Below, piece by piece: positions 45,030-55,430 of a stretch of 64,000 bases of DNA; position 1 is the stretch's first letter; each line of letters starts with the position of its first letter. Both the position numbers and the translations under genes were made by a program. The notes beneath the pieces were generated by a model, which saw only the letters and a list, made by a program, of their open reading frames with translations, did not search any database and was not told the DNA's origin. The stretch covers positions 30,279,152-30,343,151 of the forward strand of contig NW_024609880.1 in assembly GCF_016920785.2 (NCBI RefSeq), written 5' to 3'. This DNA is from Ixodes scapularis. Its lineage: Eukaryota; Arthropoda; Arachnida; Ixodida; Ixodidae.

Positions 45030-45716
45030 TAGCTGCAGTACACCCTTTTGAAAGGGTGTACTGCTGCCATCACACCCTAATAAAATGGTGTAATGCAGAA
45101 TCACGCCTTTTTTGAAGGGTGTACTGCTGCCATTACACCCTTGTAAAATGGTGTAGAGCAGAATCACACCTTTCTGTGAAGGGTGTAAAGAATTACACCG
45201 GTTTTTGAGGGTGTGAGAAATAACGCCTTTTTTCTAGGGCGTTTTCGTACACCAGTAAGGGGGTGAGTTGTGAATCATGCCATTTACACCAATAAGGGTG
45301 TGAAAATGTTTAGTGTGTAGTGCAGCGGATGCTATACGTGGCCTTGGCCTTCAGGCTGGTGCCGTGCTCTGCGTTATCTCTAGCTTGGAGACTGTAGTCA
45401 CGTGATCCTACCCGGAGACCCGATTGGCCTAAAACAAGCATAGCGTCCACTCTACTGTCAATACCGCGGGAACACTTCCTAAGAAACTGCCCATCCCAAA
45501 GAGTGACCCCCATGGGGGAATCCAAGCACAAGCTGATCGGGGCGCGTGGCTAGCGTGGCGGTGCATTGGTACACCTAGAGGTTTTTAAGGGAGAGGGGGA
45601 TGCTCATTGTCGGTGTACAAGCACACTGGCTGGGCAACGGAGGGTGCGCCTTTTAGGAAAAGGGTGCATGAGCGCCTGATGCACTTGACTACACCCTTTT
45701 TTTCTTAGAGTGTACC
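45030..45716. repeat. ACACCC-rich repeats
   Basis: 45,035-45,320 has repeated TACACCCTTTTGAAAGGGTGTA and GTGTAATGCAGAATCACACC units (period about 75 bp, two or three copies) and ends AATGTTTAGTGTGT. 45,600-45,716 ends TACACCCTTTTTTTCTTAGAGTGT, the inverse of the start at 4130. The part at 45,320-45,600 is unassigned. Confidence 0.7.
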
Positions 45717-45869
45717 AGGCCGTAGCCGCGAACGAGCTCTTCAGAGTCTGCCATCATCTTTCTGGTCTTGCAAAGACAGACTCGTGTAAAAAAAACATTT
45801 TGAGCTTCTTGGAGGCAACTTTACAGTCCTCATTGTCAGAGCCTCCATGGAACCATCGGAAAGAAGGGT

Positions 45870-46315
45870 CCCTGTCGTTTCATCGACACATGTTTCATCA
45901 ACTTTTTACGACTCTCGTTTCATCGACACTGATTGTTTCATCGATACTGCCACACCGTGCTGTGAAGTTTCATCGTTACACAAATTGCACGCTGTAGGAA
46001 CATTCTCTTGTGCGTTTATCACTGGGGCAGATGTTAAACTATCCGACCCACCCAGTTCACAACGATTTGCGGCGACAGTCTCCAGCAGTTCATTACAAAA
46101 ATGTGGACCCACCCAGCCCACCCGTACATGCCGCTTCGCAGCAGCGTGTAAGGGTGGTCCTGCCCCCGTGCATGTACCCGTACCCTTGCTCGCCAACAAA
46201 CCAGCGCACCCCTAACTAAACAAAAATCTTGTCGACGAAACATAGCAAGTTATGTCGATGAGCGAGTGTCGATGAAACAATCTGATGATAAAACGTCGCA
46301 GCGTTGATGAAACAA
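45870..46315 (+). repeat. Repeat with TTTCATCGACA motifs and conserved core, copy 3
   Basis: At least four copies of GTTTCATCGA(C/T)A lie left of the core, and inverted TCGATGAAACA copies right of it. The core at 46,068-46,140 reads GCGGCGACAGT, TTCATTACAAAAATGTGGACC and AGCCCACCCGTAC. Matches copies at 5045 (minus) and 7800 (plus). Confidence 0.75.
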
Positions 46316-47002
46316 ACTGTCGGGGAAATGTTATTTGATGAAATGGGTGGCGCCGCAAAGCCTGTTTCCGAGCCGCGTTACTTAAACGCTATCTCAGACA
46401 TCATTTTTAGATACCCACTGCCAGACAAAATGCACTCTAAACAAAAAAAAGAAAATGAATTTCACGCCCCTCTGCTGTTAAAGTTCACGACCTGGAATTG
46501 GGTAAGAAGCCATCAGGCAAATTTGAAATGGTTCTGGACTGGACAAGATGGACTCGTTATCGGCGTTATTGGTGCAAAATTATGACGAGTACAGCGGGCT
46601 CGGGCCTGAGAGCTAAGGGTTAACGTGGGGCTCCCTAAGCCGAGGGGTGTGGCGAGTGCACACCGACAGTGGGAAGCGACCACCTACCTATTTGATCTCG
46701 TTGCAAGCCTTAGACCTCAGCCTTCAAAGGGCTCTGCATGATTCGTCGTATGGGATAACTTCTTAGCAGCCCAATAGACTGATCATACAATTCCGCTCCA
46801 ACAATACATCCCCAGGCCTTCCATGAGGCGACCGATTTGATCCGGGTGCGAGAAGGAACCCCAAATTGTGACGTGCACTATATATCTGACCTCTGGGCCA
46901 GCTGATGGGGGCACTACAGCAGCACCAACGGAAAAGGGGATTACGCCTTTTACAGACTATAGCATCACAAAACCCAGAAATACCTCCATTCATTCTAAAC
47001 AA
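46316..47002. other. Unassigned sequence
   Basis: A 93-codon plus frame (46,304-46,585) has no recognised domain. Nothing firm. Confidence 0.35.
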
Positions 47003-47256
47003 GGGGGGGGGGGGGGGGGGGGCACAACAAAATGTTTCAGTAGTGACAGATGGGGCAGTTGGTACATGGCTTATTTTGACAAAATGCGCCGCAAGACAGG
47101 GACAGAGTAAGTAAGACAACACGAAGCGCTTGTCTTACTTACTCTGTCCTTTTCTTGAGGCGCATTTTGTCAAAATAAGACAAAATGCTGTATGAGGGGG
47201 AGGGGGAGAGGAGGTTCCAGCAAAATGGAAAATTTCGGGGGGGGGGGGGGGGGGGG
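47003..47256. repeat. Hairpin between two (dG)20 tracts
   Basis: G(20) at 47,003-47,022 and 47,237-47,256. Between them TTATTTTGACAAAATGCGCC..GGGACAGAGTAAGTAAGACAA pairs with TTGTCTTACTTACTCTGTCC..GGCGCATTTTGTCAAAATAA around CACGAAGCGC. The loop and inner arms (AAGCGCTTGTCTTACTTACT) resemble PLE tail sequence. Confidence 0.75.
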
Positions 47257-47270
47257 AAGCAGACGACTGA

Positions 47271-47660
47271 CCAGACTTGTACGATCACTCATTACAAGTA
47301 GTCAAATTACTTGTAATCGATTACTTTTTGAGGTAATTTTGTCATAACTGGATTATATTGATTCGGAACTGTAATCACGAGAATATTGTTATTACTTTTA
47401 GAAGTACTAAACTTAATTGTACTCGTTGCTACCCATAGAGTTATTATAATGTACGCTAGAGGTTCAACTGGCGCTAGTGTATATGCGACTTCCGTGACGC
47501 AAATTGGAGCAGACAGAAACCAGTCTACTTTTGCGGTGCTCCTGTGCACTCCTATGGGAAAACGCGCTTGCATTTTGTCTCTTCGCCGGAAAATAACACG
47601 GAACACTTTAATTATTTGGGTCGTACCGAATAGTATGTACCTTGAGTAACACTGTAAAAG
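47271..47660. mobile_element. One end of a hAT-type element (probable)
   Basis: CCAGACTTGTACG followed by AGTCAAATTACTTGTAATCG words resembles the left end of the hAT at 33,191. No matching right end was found. Confidence 0.4.
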
Positions 47661-48125
47661 TGTAATTGCTTTAGTTAGCGCATTTTTCTTCATCAGTGAA
47701 CGATGTTTAACTTCGCGACACTTCAAACCCAAACATGTGTTCCGCAGCAGGTGTGTAAAAACAAGCGACGATTATAAGCAAAATATCAATCGAAAGGAAT
47801 ATAGAGTGTGTTCAAGGCTCGCCAGCATTCCGGTGACGTTTATATATTGATAATATGCCCGATCTGTCACTATATGAAAGTAACGCCGTCGTGCATGAGC
47901 GGATAAGAACATTCAAAACGAGGAGAATAAAGTCCGTGGGCTATGAAATGTCTCTTCGTATTGTTTTCTCTGCCGGGCAGCTTTTATCGGGCACTTGTTC
48001 GTGCCTGCGGGTGATAGTTCGAGCGTAGAACAAACATCTTCGCTCAGAGCTGAAAGAATGTTTATGTTTAGGTTTATACTTATTTTCAGTGACCCACCAA
48101 CAGCTTGACGCCTCCTTAGTGGTGC
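47661..48125. other. Unassigned sequence
   Basis: Nothing recognised. Confidence 0.4.
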
Positions 48126-48129
48126 ACTT

Positions 48130-48457
48130 ATTCCTTCAGAAATACAACGCTAAACAGGATAAAAGTGAAACGTTAGGAAAGAACAATAGCCTCAACACAC
48201 TGTCGAATTTACGCTTTTCATCAAATATATCAAGGCTATCATTCGCACAACTCTGTTCTAAATGGTTATAAGTCAGTTGTTGGCTGTAGTATGGGTGCAG
48301 CATGATAAAAGTCGATAGGATAAAACAAAGTATAAAGTCTACAAGACTGACGAGGAACGTGCAAATAGATGTGGCTGAGTAGCTCTGGGGAGTCAATTAT
48401 ACCATTTACAATCTTATACAAGTATGTCAGTTCACGAATTGTTCTCCTGTTGTGCAA
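48130..48457 (-). pseudogene. Non-LTR retrotransposon RT C-terminal remnant
   Basis: Minus strand: RRTIRELTYLYKIVNGIIDS, PELLSHIYLHVPRQSCR, then a stop and YLDIFDEKRKF. This follows the C-terminal RT pattern R....L..LYKI..G..D.P.LL..I...VPR..TR seen in jockey/CR1-type LINEs. Confidence 0.75.
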
Positions 48458-48459
48458 CG

Positions 48460-49230
48460 AGGCTACCCTTAGCGAAAACTAGGTTACTTTAAGTATACTT
48501 TACGGTCTTTTAAGATACTCATTCTCAAGAAGTATACTAAAATTGTCCTTAAAGGATGCTAGCCAGAAGTAGGCTTGTACTATTAGTGTCCTTTCTTAGT
48601 ATGCTTGAAGTAGGTACTGTAATAGTATACTTTTAGTAAACTAGCTAAGACCTAAGTAGCTTCTAAGTTCATGCGAAGCGTCTTACTAGTAGCCTGTCCT
48701 GGGTATCTTTTAGTGCACTAGAAGAACGTTATGGAAGTAAGCTGGAAGGATCTTGTAAGTATTCGTGCAGTGACTTATCAGTTGCCTCTCTAAGGTTTCT
48801 TTTAGTGAACGAAAAGTTTACTATGGAAGTGCGCTGAAAGGATAATCAGAGCATGCACCGAGTATGCTTAGCTGCGCTCACCATGAAATGAGGACAACAT
48901 TGTGCTTCGTCGCTGTGTCTGTGTCATGAAATGGCGTCAGCAGCTCGCGTTGTTTCGAGCGCTGTGGCGTTTCAGTGCTGTACGTGAGCCCCCTGATCAA
49001 GTTCTCAGCGTTCCGGTGGCAGGCGTGACCGACTACGTCTGCGATTGCACCGTCCCAGAATGAGTGTAGTGACCATTATAAGTTGCGCACACGCTGTGGA
49101 CGCGTAGCTTCCCGGCGTGGCGATCAAGAAATGAGCCGCCTGGAAACGACAACAATAGTTGCGTTGACGCAGTGGTTACCCCTCACAAGAGCGCAAGAAA
49201 AACTGTGAAAGGTACGCTTAGTTGATATCT
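48460..49230. other. Unassigned sequence with AGTATACT words
   Basis: 48,490-48,660 has several AGTATACT/AGTATACTTT words, possibly a small repeat. GCGTGACCGACTACGTCTGCGATT at 49,024 recurs in altered form near 49,475 and 49,787. Confidence 0.35.
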
Positions 49231-49238
49231 TCAGGAAT

Positions 49239-49445
49239 ATGAAAGGTAGCCGCTGCAGTCTCAGCGTAGTTGTTGTCGTTTCCAGTTCGTTCTGGTTACA
49301 CGGACGCGGTGAGCAGCCTGCAACAGCGAGTGAGATACGCTATTACCGTTTGATCCACCAGCTTCGGGAGGCTGATATCACATCGCAATCCGCAAAAGTC
49401 AGGCGCTTGGCGGATGAATCCGAACACCGCGTACAAAGAAAGTGA
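49239..49445 (+). CDS. Hypothetical 68-codon ORF, unrecognised
   Basis: Begins MKGSRCSLSVVVVVSSSF, which could act as a signal peptide, then a charged helical tail. It is in repeat-rich DNA and has no splice or family support. Probably chance or part of an LTR. Confidence 0.15.
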   Translation: MKGSRCSLSVVVVVSSSFWLHGRGEQPATASEIRYYRLIHQLREADITSQSAKVRRLADESEHRVQRK

Positions 49446-49469
49446 TTGCTCGGTGACAATCAACAAATA

Positions 49470-50055
49470 TGCGAGCATGACCGACTACGTCTGTGATTCC
49501 ATCGTTTAATCATCAGTGCTACGTGTTATTTGCCCCACCAACATCGACGAGCAATCTTCTGTCGTCGATAGTTCTCAGTCGGATTATAAAGCAGTGCAGT
49601 TTGTGTAGTGGTGCACCGGGTCGCGAAATCGATGCTCCTGAGTTTCGTCGACGCAGAAAAAACAAGCTTCATCGTGTCTGCGTCTGAGAGCTCCGCGTGG
49701 TTTCATTGCAGTGTTAAAATTCGAATGATTTGGGGTCTGTTGCTGTCGTGACGCGGTTGAGTTCTTGGTATTTCTATCAGTCGCGAGCGTGACCGACCAC
49801 GTTTGCAAATACGTCGCTTTTTAGACTTAAGCTAGGTGGCGCAAGCTACCGCCCGTTACAAAGTGCGTTGCAAGGTGCCGCAGTAGTATCCATACCCATA
49901 CAATCATCCAGATGGTGCCGGATTGATCAGCCGTCAGTTTTGTTGTCTTTAAATAAACCAGTTTTTTGTATGAACGTTCGATGATGTTACTTCGAAAACT
50001 TTAGCATTCCGAAGTGGGATTACCGCTGAGCCTCCCCGGAACAGTGGTGGCTGCG
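49470..50055 (+). repeat. Probable LTR and primer-binding region of a Gypsy-type element
   Basis: AAATAAACC at about 49,950 looks like a polyadenylation site. The end GGAACA (about 50,042) is followed by GTGGTGGCTGCGACAGCC, a TGG-type primer-binding site. A gag-like coding region follows. The left boundary is not identified, so the start given is a guess. Confidence 0.4.
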
Positions 50056-50178
50056 ACAGCCACGTTCACGCCGACGAACGTGAGTCTTCTTCGCGGGCGG
50101 TGGTGCGCGTCCATTGTTTCCGCCACCGACGAGAGGCCGTTCAGTGTTCCCGTTGACTCGACGAGAAAGCACAGCCAT

Positions 50179-50525
50179 GGCCGCGGACCGTGAGCTCGTA
50201 CGGACCCTGGCGTTGCATCCGGGCTTCGCATCGGTGACCGCGATGCCAGACTTGACGGCGTCCATTCCCGCCTTCTCTGACTCGTCGTCGGCAGCGAGCG
50301 CCATGAAGTGCGCGGGACTGGGAGGCGCATATCAACACGGTGGCGGCGCAACGCAGTCCGGGTGGAGCGATGAAATAACGCTCGCTGTTGCTTCATCGAA
50401 GGTGAGCGGGACGGCTTGAGTGGCATCCAACGACCGGAAAGCGACTGGAAACTTGGTCGAAATGGGCTGAAGAACTACTGATGGTGTTCCCCGATGATGA
50501 CGATTCGGACTCTACGAGATGATGC
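50179..50525 (+). pseudogene. Retrotransposon gag remnant
   Basis: From ATG 50,179: MAADRELVRTLALHPGFASV, AMPDLTASIPAFSDSS, GWSDEITLAVASSKVSGTA, TGA, then in another frame WHPTTGKRLETWSKWAEEL. The order P.L...IP.F......W......L.WSD...L..A...L.G.A..W follows Ty3/Gypsy gag (capsid N-domain). Shifts occur near 50,300 and 50,420. Alternatively the first part is an exon with a GTGAGC donor at 50,401, but the gag pattern fits better. Confidence 0.5.
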
Positions 50526-50758
50526 TCCGGCGGACACAGACCGGGTGAGTCCGTCGCTGATTATTTTTTCGACAAGAGCTTCTTCTGCTCGAAGTGTGAC
50601 GTCAAGGAAATGAGTTTACAATGGCGCAGCTTATAATCGCGGAACTTCGGAACATGAACCACGCTGTGATCCTGCGGCTTCAACAGCGACGTTCGCAACG
50701 TCTTTCGAAATTTTGCAAAAACTTGCTGATTTTTTTTTCTTGAAATCACTCGTTGCAG

Positions 50759-50844
50759 AACAAGCAGCCCACAAGAAAAAAAAAAAAGACACTGTGGAGG
50801 ACAAGCTTCTCAAAAAGCTTCGCCAGGAGCTGAAAGGTCACAGG
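50759..50844 (+). CDS. Candidate exon, lysine-rich (second gene)
   Basis: Acceptor TCACTCGTTGCAG, 86 bp, donor AGG|GTATGT. Encodes EQAAHKKKKKDTVEDKLLKK and LRQELKGHR in a frame that joins in phase to the exon at 51,251. Highly charged, helical. The first exon is not identified. Confidence 0.45.
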
Positions 50845-51250
50845 GTATGTATAACAACATTTTTGTTAGAAAGTGTTAGCTTTATGGAGAGCGCATCAGA
50901 TTTATATAATGTTGCCATTTTGGTGCTTGGTTAGATATATTTTAATCAATGTCATTATTGCTTTTTCAAGTGTACTTATCAATTATTCATTCATGCAAAC
51001 TGCAAGCTGTTCAGAATGCTGAAGTAATTGGAGACTAGATATACTGTTTCAGTAACCTTTGCACTGTGAGGGCAGATGACATATGATGTTATTTTCCTCA
51101 GCATTAGAAAAAGTTGGTGGCAACGGGAATGCAGCTTTGCGGGTCAGTCAGAGGTCACTTCTGGGAAGCAGTTGCTTAGGACTTCCAATGTTATACTTTG
51201 TTGTACAACTCTGATAATCTATCATTACTGCTTATATTTTCTGTTTATAG

Positions 51251-51541
51251 CTCCGTGCATCTTCTGGGGATCCTGAGGACGTTGCATCACAAGCTCGAGG
51301 ACCTGTCTTCGCTGTACCTGCCCTGGCCTCTGCTGAAGAGGCCTCTGCTAGGTCCAAGGAGTCCCGGATAAAGGAGGGCGAGACCTGGGCCAACAATGTC
51401 GAGACCAGGGCCAGTGAGCCTCAGACCGGGGCCGAAGCCAGGGCTAATAAGGTCAAAGCCTGTGCCAACGAGGCCGAAACCAGGGCAGGGCCACCGAGGC
51501 TGAAGCCAGCATGGAGCAGGTTGAGACCAGGACCGACCTGA
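51251..51541 (+). CDS. Candidate exon with EAETRA-type heptad repeats
   Basis: Acceptor CTGTTTATAG, then LRASSGDPEDVASQARGP and a series of 7-residue units such as NVETRAS, GAEARAN and NEAETRA, coded by imperfect 21-bp repeats. Likely an alpha-helical or coiled-coil stretch. The frame ends at TGA 51,539-51,541. Repeat coding seems to continue in other frames to a TAG near 51,600 (DAEARAAEARAQEVEVVT), so one or two indels may have broken it. Family unknown. Confidence 0.45.
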   Translation, partial: LRASSGDPEDVASQARGPVFAVPALASAEEASARSKESRIKEGETWANNVETRASEPQTGAEARANKVKACANEAETRAGPPRLKPAWSRLRPGPT

Positions 51542-51604
51542 CTGGGGGACGCTGAGGCTAGGGCGGCCGAGGCCAGAGCACAGGAGGTCGAGGTTGTAAC
51601 GTAG

Positions 51605-53230
51605 CGTCCTCTGCATCCGGATGTAAGGTGAAACAGTATAACCTATTTGTCCAGGCCTAACTGCTCGATGTCGCAAATTTGCAACCTAAAAGATTTTTTG
51701 CTTAGAAGTTCATTTGCACCAAAAATAACTTTAGTGATCGATTACATATACACATTTGCAGGTACGTCCCCTGGGCGCCGCCATCTTCCTAGCTGGAGAG
51801 CGCGTGAGCTGCGCCATAACCTAATTACGATGCCTTGAGAAGAAGACGTAGTCAGATTATGGCGCGGCCCACAGTGTACCTAAGTACCCCCCAGTAAGCA
51901 AGATGGCGGCGCCCATAGGCCATACTTACAAAGATGTATACAAAGCAAAAAATAAAGTTTAAAACATTTTTCTTATCTACACTTTGCTTTAATTCCCTGC
52001 GTTAAATGGTCAACAAGCTTCTTCATATCCCAAAATGAGTACTACTGCTGCTACCATTCTTTGTGATTCTGTAAGTTTTTTTCGTTAAACTGAATGCTGA
52101 TACAGGAGAGACTTTTTCAAAATCAGGGTAGGCAATATCTGTGATGGTAAAGCACTGAATCGTGATGCGAGAGCTGACCCTGCTTGGGTTTGGAGTTTGA
52201 CTGTCTCTATGTTTACACACAGTGTAAATTTTCATGCCTCAATTTGCTGTTCTCCTTACAGGAATAGCTTGTGCATTTCTCTTTAAAGTTGCAGCTGTAC
52301 ATAGGTGAAATGGGGCCACTCATAGTATGATATAGAGTGGCAGCAGCATTCTTACTCGATTTGGGAGCGGTTTGTGAAGCGGCGTGCTGACAGTGAGTGC
52401 CCGTGTCGAAAGCAGTGAAATATGCACAAAAATACTGAATGTGCACTAGGAGAGAAATTTTGAAAATAAAAGTGACAGCCACTGAACTGAGCTGACTAAG
52501 ATCAGGGAATGAGATTTGAGGGGTATTGGGGTGGCGAAGCAGTCTGAAGGGAGAGCAATATTTCTAGTGCAAGTTAAAGGGCTCGGATAATTTCACAAAT
52601 GGTTTCTTTATGGTGAGTATACACATGTCCAGCATGGGATTTCAGGCTTGGATTTCACAGCTTCATGCTTTCCCACCATTCATATTAAAAGTTTGAAGTC
52701 TAGGAGCAAGTTTGGTGCAGTGTTTGCTTTAATCGTGTGCACTTTTAATTTTCCTTAATGTTAAACCAGGTGTCACATGTGTGTAACTTCAAAGCGCCTG
52801 TGATTTCAGTGTTGACTGTTGAACCAGTAATTTTCTTATAATTTGATGCTTCCTACCGGCAGGTGTGCCACCCCTTGTTGCGGCTATGGAGACTCGTGGA
52901 GTGGCAGGCCCTGTGGTTCAAGAGGATATTGTGTAGAATATGGTATGTAACAAATTTTTTTCTTCACATCGCAGTTAAAGGTGTGAATCTTTTACCTTGT
53001 CTTTTTCCTAACCGTAATGGCTCATTCACACGAAATTTTGACGCTGGGCGTCAAAATTTGATCAGATTATTTTGATGCTCGAACCACAATCGCAGACTTT
53101 TGACGCTGGGTGTCAGAACTCTGTGGAATATCCTGTGGCAAGCGGATCGATCAAAGACCTTTTTGATCTTTTTTTTTCTTTTTTGCTGGAGAAAACTTTT
53201 TAATTAGAACAAAAGGCAGGAATTCTATTG
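51605..53230. other. Probable intronic sequence
   Basis: 52,861-52,940 has an acceptor-like TTCCTACCGGCAG and a donor-like ATG|GTATGT around a short possible exon (VPPLVAAMETRGVAGPVVQE), but the frame meets a TAG. Not called. 53,015-53,110 has GACGCTGGGTGTCA-type inverted words, a possible small MITE. Confidence 0.3.
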
Positions 53231-53259
53231 CCATATGTCACACCAGGGAATGTCAGCTT

Positions 53260-53430
53260 ATGTGCAGCAAGAAAATGAATTTCGGCGGCGCGAGGATGTC
53301 TCGTGCAAGGCTCTGTCACATGCCTCCTCAGCTTGCAATGGCCTTGCCGCTTGCCTTCCTTGTCTTGCTCGGCCTTTTCTGTCCTCAGCTACAGTTGGTT
53401 TGCGACAGCACACTGCCTTTTGGTGCCAGG
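53260..53430 (+). CDS. Possible first exon with hydrophobic leader
   Basis: The frame contains MALPLAFLVLLGLFCPQLQL followed by VCDSTLPFGAR and a donor-like AGG|GTAGGT. The ATGs at 53,320 and 53,338 would give a classic signal peptide. No acceptor-matched next exon was found. Speculative. Confidence 0.25.
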
Positions 53431-54100
53431 GTAGGTAGATGCAGCTTTTAAAAAAGGTCTATTGCATCCTTTGTGATATAGCAGACGTTCACAAATCATT
53501 TTAAATCTCGTTTAGCAGACGATACATCAATGTCTTTTTTGTTCTGTTTTCGTCGGTGATTGACACTTCATGGCAGGCGAAACCAACACAATTTAGACGA
53601 ACTTGAGGTTTTAGCACCGATTTTCCATGTTACCTAAAAGGAGTCAGTGTGAAGCGCGGATTGAACACGAGTGTCATGTCAGCCTTGACTGCCCATTCGG
53701 TGAGAACACGAGTCGCACCTGATTGATGATGCTTCACTAATTATTAATCTTAAATCTGTGCTCTGCTCGGTCCCCCTTTTGGTCACAGAAAATCCAGTGC
53801 GTTGACTTCCCAAACTCTTCTTTTTCTCGCACTGACAGGCAACATATTTGCAAACAGTCTTTTAGCTCCTTCACTCTCGCCAAGACGAAAATCAGACCCC
53901 GTGCTGTGGACAGCTTTCGTTCGGTGCTCGCATATTTCTTGGTTGTCACTGAGCAATGAGCATAGGTAACCTACTCAAAGTAATGCATGGTGTTTGTCAA
54001 AAGTTGACCTCCTAACTTCCTCCGCCGACGCACACTGGCACGGCAGGGTTGTACTAAGGAAACTGATTTCCCAGATACATCATATGGGAACGGCAGGGAG
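53431..54100. other. Unassigned sequence
   Basis: No supported feature up to the tail of the PLE at 54.1 kb. Confidence 0.4.
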
Positions 54101-54107
54101 TAGTAAG

Positions 54108-55430
54108 CCTCAACATTATAACTTACAGTGCGACTAGGACAAAGACAGACAGAGGAGAAAACACAGGACAAGCGCTGAACTGGCAACTGATTCTATTGAA
54201 AAGAAAATACATATGATGCTGCTGCTGCTCAGGCAGGCATGCCCCTCCGTGGCCCTGGCGCTTCTTCTTTTACTCAACACAATACCAGCCGAGTTATCCG
54301 AGATCCGAAAAGCCGATCTCGCTCTTCATCAAAGTCACTGTGGGCTGGCTCACACACAGAGATCCGTTTTGTGTTATGTAGTATGTCTCCATCATTTCTC
54401 GGGGTAGTTTTTGGTTGTGTCGGAACATCACTGTCGTGTTGTTAACGCGATGCATTGCCGGGATTGCATCCGCAATCCCGGCAATGCATCGCGAGATGTG
54501 TGTGAGCGGTTCCTTTTGTAGAACTGTGGTGTTCTTGTAGTCTTATCTTGAGGCAACGCCCAGTTTGTCCTATGTAGGCACGCCCGCAGGAAAACGGGAT
54601 CTTATAGACCACACCTTTTATGCAGGCGACAAACTGCATTCCGTGTTTCATGCTGCTGCGGCTGAGATGTCGGATCGTCATTTCTCTCACGTTTGTTGAC
54701 TGTGGAGCACACAGAGCCGAGATTGTGACAGGCGGAAAAATCAACATTCACATTGTATCTCGAGGCAGCTTTCTTGAGTCCGTGGGAAAGGCGGTGGATG
54801 TATGGTATGACTGAAGTTTTCCTTTTCTCTTTCTGCTCGAGGTCACATTGCTCGATCTCTGGATCTGTTTTAAGGTATTTCACGATTTTTTCGCAAGTTG
54901 AAGTAATGACCGAATTAAGATACCCCAAATCCTTGAGCCGTTGAATTTTGGAAATGAAGTGGGAACTCAATTTGTGGATGCATGTGCTTGTTAAAGCTGT
55001 CCTCAGACAGGGAAATGCGATGCCTTGTTTGACGAGTTTAGAGTGGGCTGACTGAAAGTTTAGAAGAGCCCTTGCTGTTCTGGGACTGTAACACCAGCAA
55101 ACATGATCATCCCCCTCTTTGATGCGGAGATCCAGGAACTCAATAAGGTTCTTTTTTGGGGCTTCATAGGTGAATCGAAGTCCTTGCCTTTTTTTCGTGA
55201 AGATCTTCAGCACATCGTCAAGCTTCTGATGGAAATTAGCCCTCTCAACGAAGACCAAATAATCGTCTACGTACCTAAACACTTTTTTGGTGTTTTTCTC
55301 CAAGCAAGGTTCCAGATCCCGATGGATCTTGCCTAGGAAGATGTTACTGAGCACAGAGGCTACCCTCGACCCTATGCATACTCCGGACTTCTGTAGGTAC
55401 ACCTTGTCCTGCCATCCGATGAATGTGGAC
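54108..55430 (-). pseudogene. Penelope-like element, second family, minus copy, 5'-truncated
   Basis: From about 55,430 down: RT from just before GVCIGSRVASVLSNIFLGKI, catalytic RYVDDYLVF, the linker region (CWCYSPRTARALLNFQSAHS, TSTCIHKLSSHFISKIQRLK), a basic segment, then a frame change near 54,610 into GIY-YIG (VVYKIPFSCGRAYIGQTGRC, HHSSTKGTAHTH). A perfect 21-bp-arm hairpin at 54,448-54,495 (CGCGATGCATTGCCGGGATTG) interrupts the endonuclease frame. The tail reaches TTATAACTTAC at about 54,110. RT fingers are missing. Confidence 0.88.

Noticed and set aside
50114..50419. Plus-strand ORF as a host first exon with GTGAGC donor
   Set aside because: Residue pattern and the preceding primer-binding-like site favour a retrotransposon gag.
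52861..52940. Possible exon between TACCGGCAG and GTATGT
   Set aside because: The frame with plausible composition hits a TAG before the donor; other frames look random.
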